Below, piece after piece: positions 43,947 through 55,129 of a stretch of DNA of 64,000 nt. The first letter of the stretch is position 1. Every line of letters starts with the position of its first letter. The position numbers and the translations under genes were made by a program. Source of the stretch: Stomoxys calcitrans (taxonomy: Eukaryota > Arthropoda > Insecta > Diptera > Muscidae). The notes under the pieces are model-generated. The model saw nothing but the letters and a program-made list of their open reading frames with translations. It was not told the origin of the DNA and did no database searches. Where the stretch lies: assembly GCF_963082655.1 (NCBI RefSeq), contig NC_081554.1:38648354-38712353 (forward strand). The letters run 5' to 3'.

Positions 43947-45330
43947 AAGTTGGGGGCTTAGGCCGGGAACAGTTCTTTGAATGTTTGCGGCGGTTGCTGG
44001 GCTATTTGTCAATTATGAATGACTAGTTGGGTATCGGTCTTTTGGCAACATTGGCCCCCGAAGGATGATCGAGAGGGAACAGGGTTCCGTAGTGATGCTA
44101 AACTCTGAAGCAAAGAAGAGTTTCCTGAGAGAAATGCTGATTGTAATTTTTGATCTTCGACCTTCGTACTGGAATGTTGGGCGTATAGCAACGAAGATTG
44201 CCTTGGGGGATTGAATCTAAGGGATTCATGAATCTGGTGCTCCTTAAATTTTGGTCATTTTTCTGTTCTGCTGGGGATAGAGTTGCGGCGTGCCGACATG
44301 CTACAATATATGGGGTGCACTGATTAAATACCAGGGTAGTCATTCTCTGTCGTCGAGTTGGATGTCGCACAGGAGAAAATCGAAAAAAACTATTAAAAAT
44401 ATGCCGCGTGAGTATGGTTAGAGATATATCTTTGAAATTTGAAATGGTTAGAGCTGAGGTGTAAGCGAGATCGTTTGCAAATCAAGGCCAGAGTATGGTT
44501 CAGTCCTGTAAATCGGACCACAAATCAAGATTTAGCAGACCCAATAAATTTTCGAAATACTGAGGTGGCCAACTTTAGGACCTGCCAAATAATGCAGGGA
44601 CAACCTAGGTCCTTGAAATTTTGCAAGCAATCTCGATAAAACTTAGCTCCAAACATTTCAAAGCGATATCTCTGTCCGTTCTCACACGCCATATTTTTTA
44701 CTAGTTTTTTGTTGATTTTCTCATACTGTGCTTCGGTTTTCGCGGTCCTGATGCCACTGGAGACAATGTCGATGAGGGAGCGGCAGTCCGATCAGATATA
44801 CGTGGACGTGGTCGTTGGACGTTGAATGCTCGGGCGTCAGGCCAATTGAGGTCAAGACTAGTCAAAAAAAGCAAAGGGATTCTCCGAACTATGGGAAATA
44901 TGGTTAGGCTCCGCCGGGTTTCAAGCCATCAACTGTTGGCAGGGAACGAAGTGGCTGACGAGCTCGTCGGGAAAATATCGCTGATAAGCGCAGATTGTGG
45001 TAGAGAATCAGTTCGAGTTCTTGGTAGGGTGTACGTTGTCTACGATAACCGTAGGAATGAGGCGTGGGATAATGACGTAGGTTGCAGTGTGACAAAGGCA
45101 AGTATGTCGCCTTGCTTATACTTGGGCTGGGGAAGCCTGAGTAAGGACTGCCGATAGGAGTCCTAATTGGTCATTGCAAAGTCAGGTTCTTGAAGTCGCG
45201 CCAAACGCAGAAAGAGGCAGTCGAGGAGTTTAATACAAACGAGCACCTTTTGCATCACTGCCCCACAATTACAAAGGGAAGGCACAGGGTAATGGGTGAA
45301 CACCTGGGTGTTGCCTGGATTTCCCCCAAC
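43947..45330 (+). pseudogene. Continuation of the interrupted LINE with RNase H remnant
   Basis: Starts with the right target copy, where AGTTGGGGGCTTAGGCCG reads SWGLRP, the WGLxP motif after RT. The middle (44000-44700) is too decayed to read. From about 44820 it reads SRLVKKSKGILRTMGNMVRL, RRVSSHQLLAGNEVADELVG, matching the RNase H VPGHxGxxGNExAD motif. Then FNTNEHLLHHCPTITKGRHR (near 45230) is the zinc-knuckle tail EHLLxxCP. No intact frame survives. Confidence 0.68.
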
Positions 45331-45401
45331 TAAATTGGCGACTGGACCATACTCTGACCGATGTGATCAGAGTATCTTCACGGACTGCCTGTCTCCAATT
45401 T

Positions 45402-45500
45402 TTGTATACCCATTACCGGAGGAAGGGGTATGTTCATTTTGTCATTCCGTTTGCAACACATGAGGAGTTTACCCGAGGATTTTTTATTGTATGTATATAT
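45402..45500 (-). repeat. DINE-like right terminus, minus strand
   Basis: TTTGTATACCCATTACCGGA, GGGGTATGTTCATTTTGTCA, TTCCGTTTGCAACACAT and GTATGTATATATCCATTGTG. Terminus and core only. Confidence 0.6.
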
Positions 45501-45596
45501 CCATTGTGAGACCACTGCTGATGGATGAAGCGCTGGTATGATGGAAGGCTGCAAATGGGAAGTCTCGAATCAGGGATTTTGAGTAGGTGCAGAGAG

Positions 45597-45653
45597 TGGT
45601 CGTAATCACAGGAGAGAGTCGTAATCACAGGAGAGAGTCGTTATCACAGGAGC
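45597..45653. repeat. 19-bp repeat, three copies
   Basis: GTCGTAATCACAGGAGAGA occurs three times in tandem; the first is preceded by GTG and the third has GTTATC. Too short to interpret. Confidence 0.85.
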
Positions 45654-46140
45654 CTTAGGATCGAACTGCAGACAGACTCGAAAGCGATGCTGCATTGCGA
45701 CCTACTGAGGTCTTGTTCGGAACAGTGCCGCCAAGGTTGCGCTTATTGTCAGGGAGCTATGGTTAAGACCACATTTCTATTCCGGGTATTATGAATGCGT
45801 AGGGTAGATTGAAGAAGGCCTTAGTCTCTCAGGCACCACGATAGATTTAAAATGGGAACTTCAGGATTCGCTTTTCAAGAAGAGAAGATTCGCATATGTA
45901 TTTCAGGGTTTGAGGAGAATGAGACATTTAGCTTTAATGTTGGTTGCAAGAAAGAGTCATTTGCGAGATGCTCGATGTCGGTAGTCGCTGAGGCTGAGGC
46001 AGACTAGTGTATGGTGTTTCAGGCTGAAATCTGTGCCATTACGATAGCCGCTTAGAAATCCGGGAAAGGGTTTCGAAGTTCAGGATTTATGTTAGCATTA
46101 TGTTGGAGTTCAAGGCCTTCAGTGAGTATTCAATGATAAC
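45640..46140 (+). pseudogene. Faint RNase H remnant of another LINE
   Basis: Near 46020 the plus strand reads FQAEICAITIAA, the conserved QAEIxAI segment of retrotransposon RNase H, and further on LEFKAFSEYS. Other parts are unreadable. 46141-46430 holds only unassigned sequence. Confidence 0.45.
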
Positions 46141-46430
46141 GGGGTCGAGGTGCATGGCGGAATGTTTCGAATCGTTTAAAGAACTACGATCTCATCACAT
46201 AGCACTCCCTTGAGTTCAAGAAGGTGTTTCGATAAATTAGAGGACGGACGAAAATGCAAGGAAGGACGTGTCCACGCCGAGCGACCCCTTCCTCGGTCTC
46301 GCATATGTGTCATTTGCCAAACTACTACATATAGTGGGGGGATGACAAGTGCGGAGTTCATGGCGAGATGGGACGAGAGACGAAGGAGTTGCTGGCTTTT
46401 GATAGCAAGTCTGTAAGCACTATTGCAGGT

Positions 46431-47659
46431 GTTACAAACAGGTACTGCGTGATAACCATGTGGCAGCCCACATAGATCCCGCATAATTATTATTTCGGAA
46501 GTGGGATGAAATAGAAAAAAACTAAACAAAATCTGCCGTTTGAAGGCAGAACGAAGACCGATCATAAGATAACTTCTAGAGCTCATGAAAAGGTGCATTT
46601 GATTTTTAAATACATTAAAAAGGAAATCATCGCAATAACATGTTTTACATTTTTTTATATTAAAAAATTTGTTTGGTGTTAAAGTATTTCTTAGTTCATT
46701 CATTATTAATGTTGGTCAATTAATTTAAAAGGCACGTACGTTTAAAAAGTAAAACAGGAATCTATTTAACTGCTGTAATTCCATACACCCAATGTATTTA
46801 AGCTTTTAAATCTGGCCAATGCCAACATTCCATGACATACCCTAAGTGGCGTTTAATAAAGTACACCGTATCTCTAGCGCATATTAGCATACTTCCACAC
46901 GTGTACAATTTTAGCAGTTAACTGGACATCCGGATGGACCATATGAGCAGATGAACATAATCGGCAGGCTTTGCAATTCATTCGAAACGCATAGAAGAGG
47001 GAATGTAACAAAAATAACTCAAATTCCTTTTGATGTGGTTAACTGATGCTGATCCAACCAAGGATGCTGGTGAAAGTGTGAACAGGGCAGCAGCAAAAAA
47101 TACCCCAACAACAACAACAACAACAGGACACAGCAAGTGATGTATAGTCCATCAGCAGGATGTCTTGCAATGGACATACAAAGCAATAGGCAGAGGTGTA
47201 CGGACTTTCCACATTGTAGCACGTAATTAACGCAATAATAAGGCAAAATAATACTGGGCTGGAATTTGGTCACTCATCTCGATGATGCAGACTGAGGTGG
47301 ATAGATGAATGGATGAATTAATGCACCACAAAGATTTCTTTATTACCGTTCGAGAGAGGGGTTGAGAAGTAAAAAGTATCCTGGCCTTATTCCATTCCTG
47401 GTTTCATTTTGCTATTCAGGAAAAAGGGGTGAGGGTCGGTTTTATTGAACTTTTGCCTGGCCACAGCAGTTGTACGGTAATATTGATGTTGTTTTTTTGT
47501 GAGGGGTGAATGAAGCTAAACTGTGAAAGTATTGGACTCTATATGATTGAGTGTACAGTGAGGTATATTAGTTAAGGATAACTGCAAACAATAATGGAAT
47601 CGAGCAATATTTTATGAATCAAATTTATTTTGTGCTGAAATATTAATTTTAAATACTAT
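46431..47659. other. Apparently single-copy AT-rich DNA
   Basis: A (CAA)n tract lies at 47104-47127. No gene recognised; a 175-codon minus-strand frame ending at 46176 has no domain or coding-like character. Confidence 0.45.
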
Positions 47660-47893
47660 CAACAGTTAAATCGGTCTATAACCTGATGTAGCTCCCATAA
47701 ACCCAAATTTTCGATTTGACATTTTAAGCCCGTTCAGTCTGCAATTTTATTCCGATTTGATTTTGAATGTGGTGTTCTGTTACAACTTCTAACAACTGTG
47801 ACAAGTACGGTTGAAATCGGTCTATAACCTGATATAGCTCTCATATAACTCGATCTCTTGATTTCCCGTTTGGATCCCCTGGAAACCAGGTCC
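47660..47893 (-). repeat. DINE-like subfamily 3 monomers, minus strand
   Basis: Two monomer ends: AATCGGTCTATAACCTGATG, TAACAACTGTGACAAGTACG, TCTATAACCTGATATAGCTC. The array is cut at GGAAACCAGG where element U begins. Confidence 0.75.
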
Positions 47894-49210
47894 GATGGTG
47901 CATAATGATCCCGTGGTGAAAATAGGGTACTAAATTTTTGATATCTGAAGGGGGGGCGGACCCTCCCCCTTACCCTAATTTTCAGAAACGCCAGATTTCG
48001 AGGATGGATGGTGCGAATTAAGCGAAATTTTGTGTGCACTCACAGATGGTGCATAATGATCCCGTGGTGAAAATAGGGTACTACATTTTTTGATATCTGA
48101 TGGGAGGGGGGGGGGGGGGGGGGCGGACCATCCCCCTTATCCTAATTTTCAGAAACGCCAGATTTCGCAGATGGGTGCTGCGATTTAAGCGAAATTTTGT
48201 GTGCACTCACAGATGGTGCATAATGATCCCGTGGTGAAAATAGGGTACTAAATTTTTTGATATCTGAAGGGGGCGGGCGGACCCTCCCCCTTACCCTAAT
48301 TTTCAGAAACGCCAGATTTCGAGGATGGGTGGTGCGGAATTTTGTGTGCTCTCATATAGTACCCTAAAAATAAAAATTTCGTATCCAAATTTCGGATAGG
48401 GTACCTAGGGGGGCTGCCCTACCCTAAAGCCTACCAAACATATATTTAGACCAATCACGGCAATATGGGACTCAAATGAAAGGTATTTGGAATAAGAAAA
48501 CGTATCTGATATCCAAATGTCGGACCAAGTGTTAGGGGGACCACCCTAAGCCCCAAAACACCCCTAATTCGGACATATTTACCGACCATGGCAATATGGG
48601 ACTCAAATGATGGAACTTAATTTTCAGAAACGCCAGATTTCGGAGATGAGCCACCCCACCCCCCCAACACCACCCAAATAAGAAGTATTTGCAACCTATT
48701 GCAATATGAGGCTCAAATAAGAGGGTTTTTAGAGTAGAAAACGAATCCGATATATATTTTCAAGGCCAACTCAATGAGTAGCCGCCCATCCCCCAAAAAT
48801 ACCCCCCAATCCGGTCATGTTTGCCGACTATGGAAATATGGGGCTCAAATTAAAGGTATTTGGGAGTAGACCACGTATCTGACATCAACATTAGGGGCCA
48901 ATTGTCTAGCGGACGTCCCACCACCATAACAACCCCCAAATAGGACGTATTCGCTCACCACGACAATTTGGGTTTTATAGAGAGTGGAACAAAGTATTTG
49001 TAGTTTTTAAGGCCAATACCCCAAACCGGACATATTTGCTGACTTTTGCAATAAGGAGTTTAAATGAGATTAGAAAACGAATTTGATATCCAATTTTGAG
49101 GCCAATGGCAATATGGGGTTCAAATAAATGATATATGGATATATGAGAATAGAGCACGTTGCTGATATATTTTCCAGGCTTAGTGTTTAGGGGACCATCC
49201 TAAACTAAGT
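47894..49210 (-). mobile_element. Element U, inverted copy, 3' unit amplified
   Basis: GATGGTGCATAATGATCCCG starts at 47894, 48045 and 48212, so the 3'-most unit is present three times (spacing 151 and 167). Further right are units with GGCAATATGGGACTCAAATG, GTACCCTAAA, CGGATAGGGTACCTAG and CACCCCTAATTCGGACATA, all reverse complements of the plus copy at 15355. An 18-G run lies at 48106-48123. The CAAA tract is missing. Again it is joined to a subfamily 3 DINE array. Confidence 0.75.
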
Positions 49211-50124
49211 AGGTTTTTCCTTGGTAGTATTTAAAGCGCACAACACGCCGTCAGTGGCCATAAGTAAGTTATCGCTTCTATATCAATTAATTCCCAAACT
49301 ATTTCCGCTGCTGCCCACTGTGAGTAGCCTCCAAGCTTATATCGAACTGTTCAAATCGTTTTGGTCTCTATTGAGGTGTAAAATGCTATCCTCCAGCTAT
49401 TTATGCGTATATGTTAAACACTTTGTGAATATATGTGTGTGCGTGTATAATAATAACTCCCACGGCAGAGTCCTGACAGCACCATCAGCACCATTGCGGC
49501 TATGTATGCGTGTTCATTTAAAGAATTTTACACCTACTTGGGTTAATGATTTCATTAGATCTTCTTTGTTGTCACTATGAAATGTCCATTAGAGATGGCA
49601 AGATGGCCTCATGTCAGTAGGTGTGTGTGTGTGTGTGCGTTTATAGAGTTTGTGGTAGCGTGTCGACTGGGAATGGGGGGGGGGGGGGTGAAGTTACTCC
49701 TTCTCTACTCCCTTGACGGCTACACTGGTGTTTGTTATTGCCTGATTGGTGTCCTGATGGACAGCTATCGAGTTATTTACAGGCACATTGCCGAGAAGGC
49801 GATATTAAGGAATTTGATTTTTACACCTGCTTCGCATTAATTATAATGAGCTCCATTTCCGTTTTTAATATGTAGCAGCTGGGTGGAGTTTTGTTGGGCG
49901 ATCTCAATGGATGTGTTGATGAATCTTAAAGAACTCACATTGAAAGTTATGAAGTAAAACAACAGTCGGCCATCGATATTTAATAACATTCCATTGAAGC
50001 GAAATACAATCGAACATGGCGATATGTATTTCTTAAACAATAAAATATCTCGGTATAAATTTGTATGGGATTTTAATGAAATATTGATCGGAAAACACAA
50101 GAATATAAATTCAAATTGGGAATG
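49211..50124. other. Apparently single-copy DNA with GT and G tracts
   Basis: (GT)n at 49619-49637 and a 14-G run at 49675-49688. A 119-codon plus-strand frame at 49221 and an 87-codon one at 49577 have no recognisable domain. Confidence 0.45.
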
Positions 50125-50240
50125 ACCTAGGTTAAGTGAGGTTAAGTTTAAAAGAGATATTGGTCCGCCCCATGCCACTCTGGAGAAACACCGAGGCCAG
50201 TAATCGGCTGGTTGTGCGATCTAAATGCTGAAAAGTCATC
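50125..50240 (-). mobile_element. Solo LINE 3' UTR
   Basis: Minus strand reads ATCGCACAACCAGCCGATTA, CTGGCCTCGGTG, GAGTGGCATGGGGCGGACCA and ends AACTTAACCTCACTTAACCT. It matches the 3' UTR at 14765-14876. It is an extremely 5'-truncated insertion of that family. Confidence 0.78.
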
Positions 50241-50243
50241 TTT

Positions 50244-51326
50244 TAACAAGTAAAAGCGTGCTCCACCATGGATCGCATTTGCCGAGTTTTTCTCCCGGCA
50301 TCTCTTCTTAGGCAAAATAGGATATAAGAAAAGATTTGCTCTGCTATTATTATTCGAATAAGAATTGCGCCCTTTGGGGGCTCAAGAAGTAAAATAGAGA
50401 GATCGGTTTATATTGGAGCTGTATCGGGCTATAGACCGATTCAGATCATAATAAACACGTATGTTGATGGTCACGAGAGGATCCGAAGTACATCATTTCA
50501 GGCAAATCGGATAATAATTGCGATCTCTAGAGGCTCAAGAAGTCAAGATCCCCAAATCGGGTTATGTGTCAGCTATATCAGGTTATGGACCGATTTGAAC
50601 CATACTTGGCACAGTTGTTGGATATCATAACAAAACACGTCGTGCAAAAATTTCATTCCAATCGGATAAGAATTGCGCACTCTAGAGGCTCAAGAAGTCA
50701 AGACCCAAGATCGGTTGATATGGCAGCTATATCAGGTTATGGACCGATTTGAACCATACTTGGCACAGTTGTTGGATATCATAACAAAACACGTCGTGCA
50801 AAATTTCATTTCAATCGGATAAGAATTGCGCACTATAGAGGCTCAAGAAGTCAAGACCCAAGATCGGTTTATATGGCAGCTATATCAGGTTATGGACCGA
50901 TTTGAATCATACTTGGCAAAGTTGTTTGATATCATAACAAAACACGTCGTGCAAAATTTCATTCCAATCGGATAAGAATTGCGCACTATAGAGGCTCAAG
51001 AAGTCAAGACCCAAGATCGATTTATATGGCAGCTATATCAGGTTATGGACCGATTTGAATCATACTTGGCAAAGTTGTTTGATATCATTACAAAACACGT
51101 CGTGCAAAATTTCATTCCAATCGGATAAGAATTGCGCCCTCTAGAGGCTCAAGAAGTCAAGACCCAAGATCGGTTTATATGGCAGCTATATAAAAACATG
51201 GACCGATATGGCCCATTTACAATACCAACCGACCTACACTAATAAGAAGTATTTGTGCAAAATTTCAAGCGGCTAGCTTTACTCCTTCGAAAGTTAGCGT
51301 GCTTTCGGCAGACAGAAGGACGGACA
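50244..51326 (+). mobile_element. DINE-like element J, 5' hairpin deleted, 3' end lost
   Basis: AACAAGTAAAAGCGTG is followed directly by CTCCACCATGGATCGCATTT, so the palindrome segment is deleted. Monomers are of the element A type (TAGAGGCTCAAGAAGTCAAG, AACACGTCGTGCAAAATTTC). The array ends at GGCAGACAGAAGGACGGACA and continues straight into a minus-strand LINE fragment. Confidence 0.82.
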
Positions 51327-51599
51327 TCCAAGTTTGTAAATGGCAGTCCTCTGACCTGTATTGCCAAATTGTCTGCTCTTTCATTCCCCCTTGTACCGTA
51401 ATAGGCCGGCAACCAAACAATGCGGATCATGCCATCCTCAGAGAAGGCTTTAATCGCCTTCTTATACTCCAAGACTGTTCGAGACCTTACCGCCCAGGTT
51501 GTTATCGCTCTGACAGCCAGTTTGCTGTCCTTAAAATGTTTACACTCGAGGTCCTTGCGTTTACACCACTGCAAAGGCCAATTTTGCCAATAAGTAACA

Positions 51600-51840
51600 G
51601 GAGTTTAAGCTCAATGATAAGGGGCCAACTTTTGTAGCTGATTCCAAAAGGCGTGCCGCAGTGCGACACCTCTTTGGAGGGAAGTTTTTACATGGCATAG
51701 TACCTCACAAATGTGGCCAGCATTAGGAGGGGAAAACCAACGCTGAACATTTTTTTGATGGTCTCGCTAGGATTCGAACCCAGGCGTTCAGGGTCATAGG
51801 CGGACATGCCAGCCTCTGCGTTACATTGTCCTCCGGACTG
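51600..51840 (-). mobile_element. SINE inserted in LINE RNase H sequence
   Basis: Minus strand: GGACAATGTAACGCAGAGGC, CCTATGACCCTGAACGCCTG with intact B box (GGTTCGAATCC), AGCGTTGGTTTTCCCCTCCT, GGTGTCGCACTGCGGCACG, GAGCTTAAACTCCTG. The 3' tail is missing. I saw no clear target duplication. Confidence 0.87.
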
Positions 51841-52410
51841 GAACTCCACCTACAAGACAGTATTATGGTCAGGTAATCGAAAACAGACCACACTCCCTGG
51901 CTCACTCTATCCTCTAGCTTTGATCCATCTGTGTAGCATGAACTTCTAGATGGCAATACCAGAGATCCGCAAACTCAAGACTTTGCCTCTGGCAACACCT
52001 TTTGATACCGAAAGCCATACTGACCTCCTTCTTACTTTGTTTCAGTAACAGACTCGTCTTTTCACAATGCGGATCACTTCATACGATTTTTGTCATCCTA
52101 CTGACCGTTTCCCAGTTTCATAATATTATATTCGCGTTCCTTGCCCACGTCCTCGGACTGTGTCGCCCGAAAGGCTTCGAATTAACCAAGTTTATTGATG
52201 GCAGTCCTCTGGCCTGACGGACATGCCAGCCTCTGCGTTACGTTGGCCTACGGACTGGAACTCCACCTACAAGACCGTATTGTGGTCAGGTAGTCGAAAA
52301 CAGACCACACTCCCTGGCTCACTCTGTCCTCTAGCTTCGGTCCATCTGTGTAGCATGAACTTCCAGATGGTAATACCAGAGATCCGACAATCCAAGACTG
52401 TGCCTCTGGC
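51801..52410. repeat. ~190-bp direct duplication, offset 417
   Basis: CGGACATGCCAGCCTCTGCG at 51801 and 52218 opens two copies which run through GGACTGGAACTCCACCTACA, CAGACCACACTCCCTGGCTC and GTGCCTCTGGCAAC. Each copy contains the first ~30 bp of the SINE fused to RNase H sequence, so the duplication happened after the SINE insertion. Confidence 0.88.
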
Positions 52411-52636
52411 AACAGTGCCTCGCACTGGACCTCAAATGAAATCTCAACTAAGCGATCGGAAACCTCTTGGAAACCTCCATTCAGGTTTCCTATTTTCGCC
52501 TCGATTATACAGCAATGGTATGGCCTGTTCCTATCCTCTATCCATTCTTCCATCGTCTTAAGTTTCATAGCCGCAGTGGCTGTTTTACTCTTTATCTGTA
52601 TGTCACTAGGTCTAATACCAAATTTCCCATGAACAG

Positions 52637-52881
52637 GGTATACCTTTCACATATCAATGCAGTGCAGTCCAATAAAGTTTTCGATTAAGGCTCAATGAGG
52701 CGTCCCTTTTAATGCCGAGTCGAAAAGAAATCTTGGAGAGCGACACCACTTGGTGGAAAAGTAAAAAGTAAAAGTAGTAAGGGGATAGCCACCGCTGAAA
52801 TCTGTTCTGATGTTCACACCGGGATTTAAACCAAGGTGTCATAGTCGGACATGCTTACCTCTGCGCCACGGTTGCCTCCTG
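52637..52881 (-). mobile_element. Diverged SINE, minus strand
   Basis: Minus strand: AGGCAACCGTGGCGCAGAGG, TAAGCATGTCCGACTATGAC, B box decayed to GGTTTAAATCC, ATTTCAGCGGTGGCTATCCC, GGTGTCGCTCTCCAAGATT, GGACTGCACTGCATTGATAT. An AAAAGTAAAAAGTAAAAG expansion lies in the middle. Confidence 0.78.
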
Positions 52882-53239
52882 GGTCGGATATCTAGAATGG
52901 TATGTGTCCTAATGGGCGTGGTCCTCATCGTTCTGCGTATGCAAAGACATCACATTCCCTGAACCTATTGTACTATCCCGATGTTACACTTCTTTGTCAT
53001 GGTAGTCGACCGAGGGGTAGGTAAGTATTGGCCTAATCAGGTACAATTAGAGCCAGAGGACTTTCCTCGGATTCAGGACCTATTACGAGCCCAATACTTC
53101 CAGTTCAGTTTCCTGTCCAAAATCACACCTAATTATTTAACCTTGTCAGATATCGAAATGGTCCTATTGAGGAAACGTGGTGCGTTAAATTGGCCCACCT
53201 TTGTCATCCCCGCGAACAAGCAGATTTCAGTCTTCTAGC

Positions 53240-54980
53240 CCAGTCATATGCCATCTCCAAGATCATTTTTTTTTTTTTTTGCATAGCTGATTCAAATCCT
53301 TACCCTTCAGAAGTTATAACATTGTCTGCGTAGTAGACGGGTTTAAATCCCATCTCAGTCAGCCTCCTTAATAGGTTATTTATGGTGGTCACCTATAGGA
53401 GTGGCAATAAAATGCCTCCTGTAGTGTGAACTGTGCCACCTTCTCCGCTATATTTGGGTCAAGGGACCTGTTTTCACCTGTTCCTTACCAATGGGTTTAT
53501 CCAGTCTCGAAGGACCCGGTCCACCAGGTACTGGTCTAAGGAATCGATGTCAATGCATACCGCCAGGGTGTACGTTTTGGCATCAAAGGAGTCTTCCTTT
53601 TTATATACCAATTCATGCAGGGCAGTCTTCCACCACCTTCCCTTGACATAGGCATGCTGTTTATATTTGTTATATTTGCTGGATGCCCCACTCTTTATCA
53701 TGTTATCCACAATAAGTTCCATAATTTTGAAAAGAAAAGGCTTAACGCCCATAGGTCTGTAGGCCTTTGGTGTTGCATAACTTGGCTTAACGGGCTTGGG
53801 TACAAATACCAGCCTTACCTCCTGACTGGCTTTCGGAGTATGTGCAAGTCCTAGGCAGGCTGTGACAATAGTGGCCAGATGGGTCGCCAGATAGTCGGCC
53901 TCCTTCTGTAGAAAGGCCGGAAATATTCCACAAGGTCTGGATGACTTCAATGATTGAAAGCTACCCAAGGCGTCCTTTACCAAAAATTCCGTAATGATAA
54001 GCTATTTGACCAACTTCATTATTCCAAGATTCCGTTGACTGATTGTAACCTGTCGTATCATGTGGAAAATGCGTTTTTATCAAGAGCCTAACCACGCCCT
54101 CCGTTCTCCGCTCTCATTCCAATGTCGTCTACTAACGTTTAAGTTTGAACATGGGTTTTTGATAAAAACTCTTTCATCTTCTCGGCTTCATTGAAGCTAT
54201 CGATCAGTTTGTAGAAAAGCTTCCATAGAGACACGAATTGTCACTTACATTATTTTATTGCATTCCTTGAGCCGTGTACAATACTCATTCCAATAAACTG
54301 TCGGTTTTTTACGATGGAGTGTTGTAAATCGCTCCGGTCATCCAGGGTTTTCTTGGGCTGTTTTCTTTTCTCGAAGATGACAACTATCTTCGAAAAATTC
54401 TCCACATTGCAGTTGTAAACCTATTGAAATTGGCGTCAATGTCCTTTATGCTTACACAATCTGAAGTATATTGCCCAGGTCTTCCTTTGAGTAGTCTTCC
54501 GAATTTTGTCCAGCAGGTTTTCAACTTAGTACGGAAGCTTGTTGGGTTGGGCGCTGGCCTTGCTATTCTAAGCCTAATGTAGCGATGGTCCGAAAAGGAG
54601 TGCTCAATGCTCATTGCAATGCTGATTAGATTTCGGAACATATTGTTACATCTAAAACCTCCTTTCTACTCCTATTAACAAAGTTAGCGGTGTTTCCAAT
54701 ATTAAGTGTTATTAGGTCATTAGTATTCAACAATTCCGACAGGGCTTGACCTCGCTCCGACGTGGATGGCTCTGTCGGAGAGCCGAAAATCAGCTTAAGT
54801 GATGTCAGGTATGCTCCACCATCTCCCTGTCTCAGCACTGTCGCATCCGACGTTGACAACTCTTTGAAGAAGAGATAATTCAAATTTGTATGTCAAATGA
54901 TGCAGGTCATCGGCCGTGTACCAGTGCTAGCATAGAATAATTGATAGTCGTCCTTGGCTCCTGAATAAAGGCAATATGAT
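53240..54980 (-). pseudogene. Jockey-like LINE ORF2 (endonuclease and RT) remnant
   Basis: Endonuclease part (54883-54390): FGSPTEPSTSERGQALSELL, LNIGNTANFVNRSRKEVLDV, TICSEI, then SFSDHRYIRLRI, the APE-type SDHR motif near its C-terminus. RT part (53983-53474): SSRPCGIFPAFLQKEADYLA, VRLVFVPKPVKPSYATPKAY, RPMGVKPFLFKIMELIVDNM, QHAYVKGRWWKTALHELVYK and LAVCIDID. That is motif A with the AFDN portion lost by frameshift. Further on, MGFKPVYYADNVI at about 53330 is motif C with YADN in place of YADD. Frameshifts and stops leave no functional enzyme. Confidence 0.83.
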
Positions 54981-55129
54981 TCTACCCCTTGCTGATTTTT
55001 TTTCCATCAGAGTGTCAGTAGCGCCAATAGCCGTTCCGGTGAAAGTTTATCTGGATGACCCCATTCATTGGTCTTCCTGGGAGTGGGTGATGGTTTCATG
55101 TCCCTGTTTGTTGTGGTTTCACTGCCTGA

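Larger units (their letters stand above)
51327..52620 (-). pseudogene. LINE RNase H region, duplicated and split by a SINE
   Basis: Related to the element at 13245. Minus strand from the right: MKLKTMEEWIEDRNRPYHCC, GSLVLPSGSSCYTDGPKLED (RNase H first Asp), RVSQGVWSVFDYLTTIRSCR. A second copy of the start lies at 51956-51841 (CYTDGSKLEDRVSQGVW). Left of the SINE at 51600-51840 RNase H resumes: GNERADNLAIQVRGLPF and SEDGMIRIVWLP. Between the two copies, 51993-52215 matches the post-RNase H segment of 14050-14260. No intact frame remains. Confidence 0.78.

Noticed and set aside
46176..46703. 175-codon minus-strand frame
   Set aside because: No recognisable domain; its left part overlaps decayed sequence next to a LINE remnant and its right part is AT-rich unique DNA.
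49221..49840. Adjacent plus-strand frames of 119 and 87 codons
   Set aside because: The frames include GT and G homopolymer tracts and show no domain; they are likely chance.
52981..53238. 85-codon plus-strand frame
   Set aside because: No domain; it lies in the 3' portion of the minus-strand LINE.
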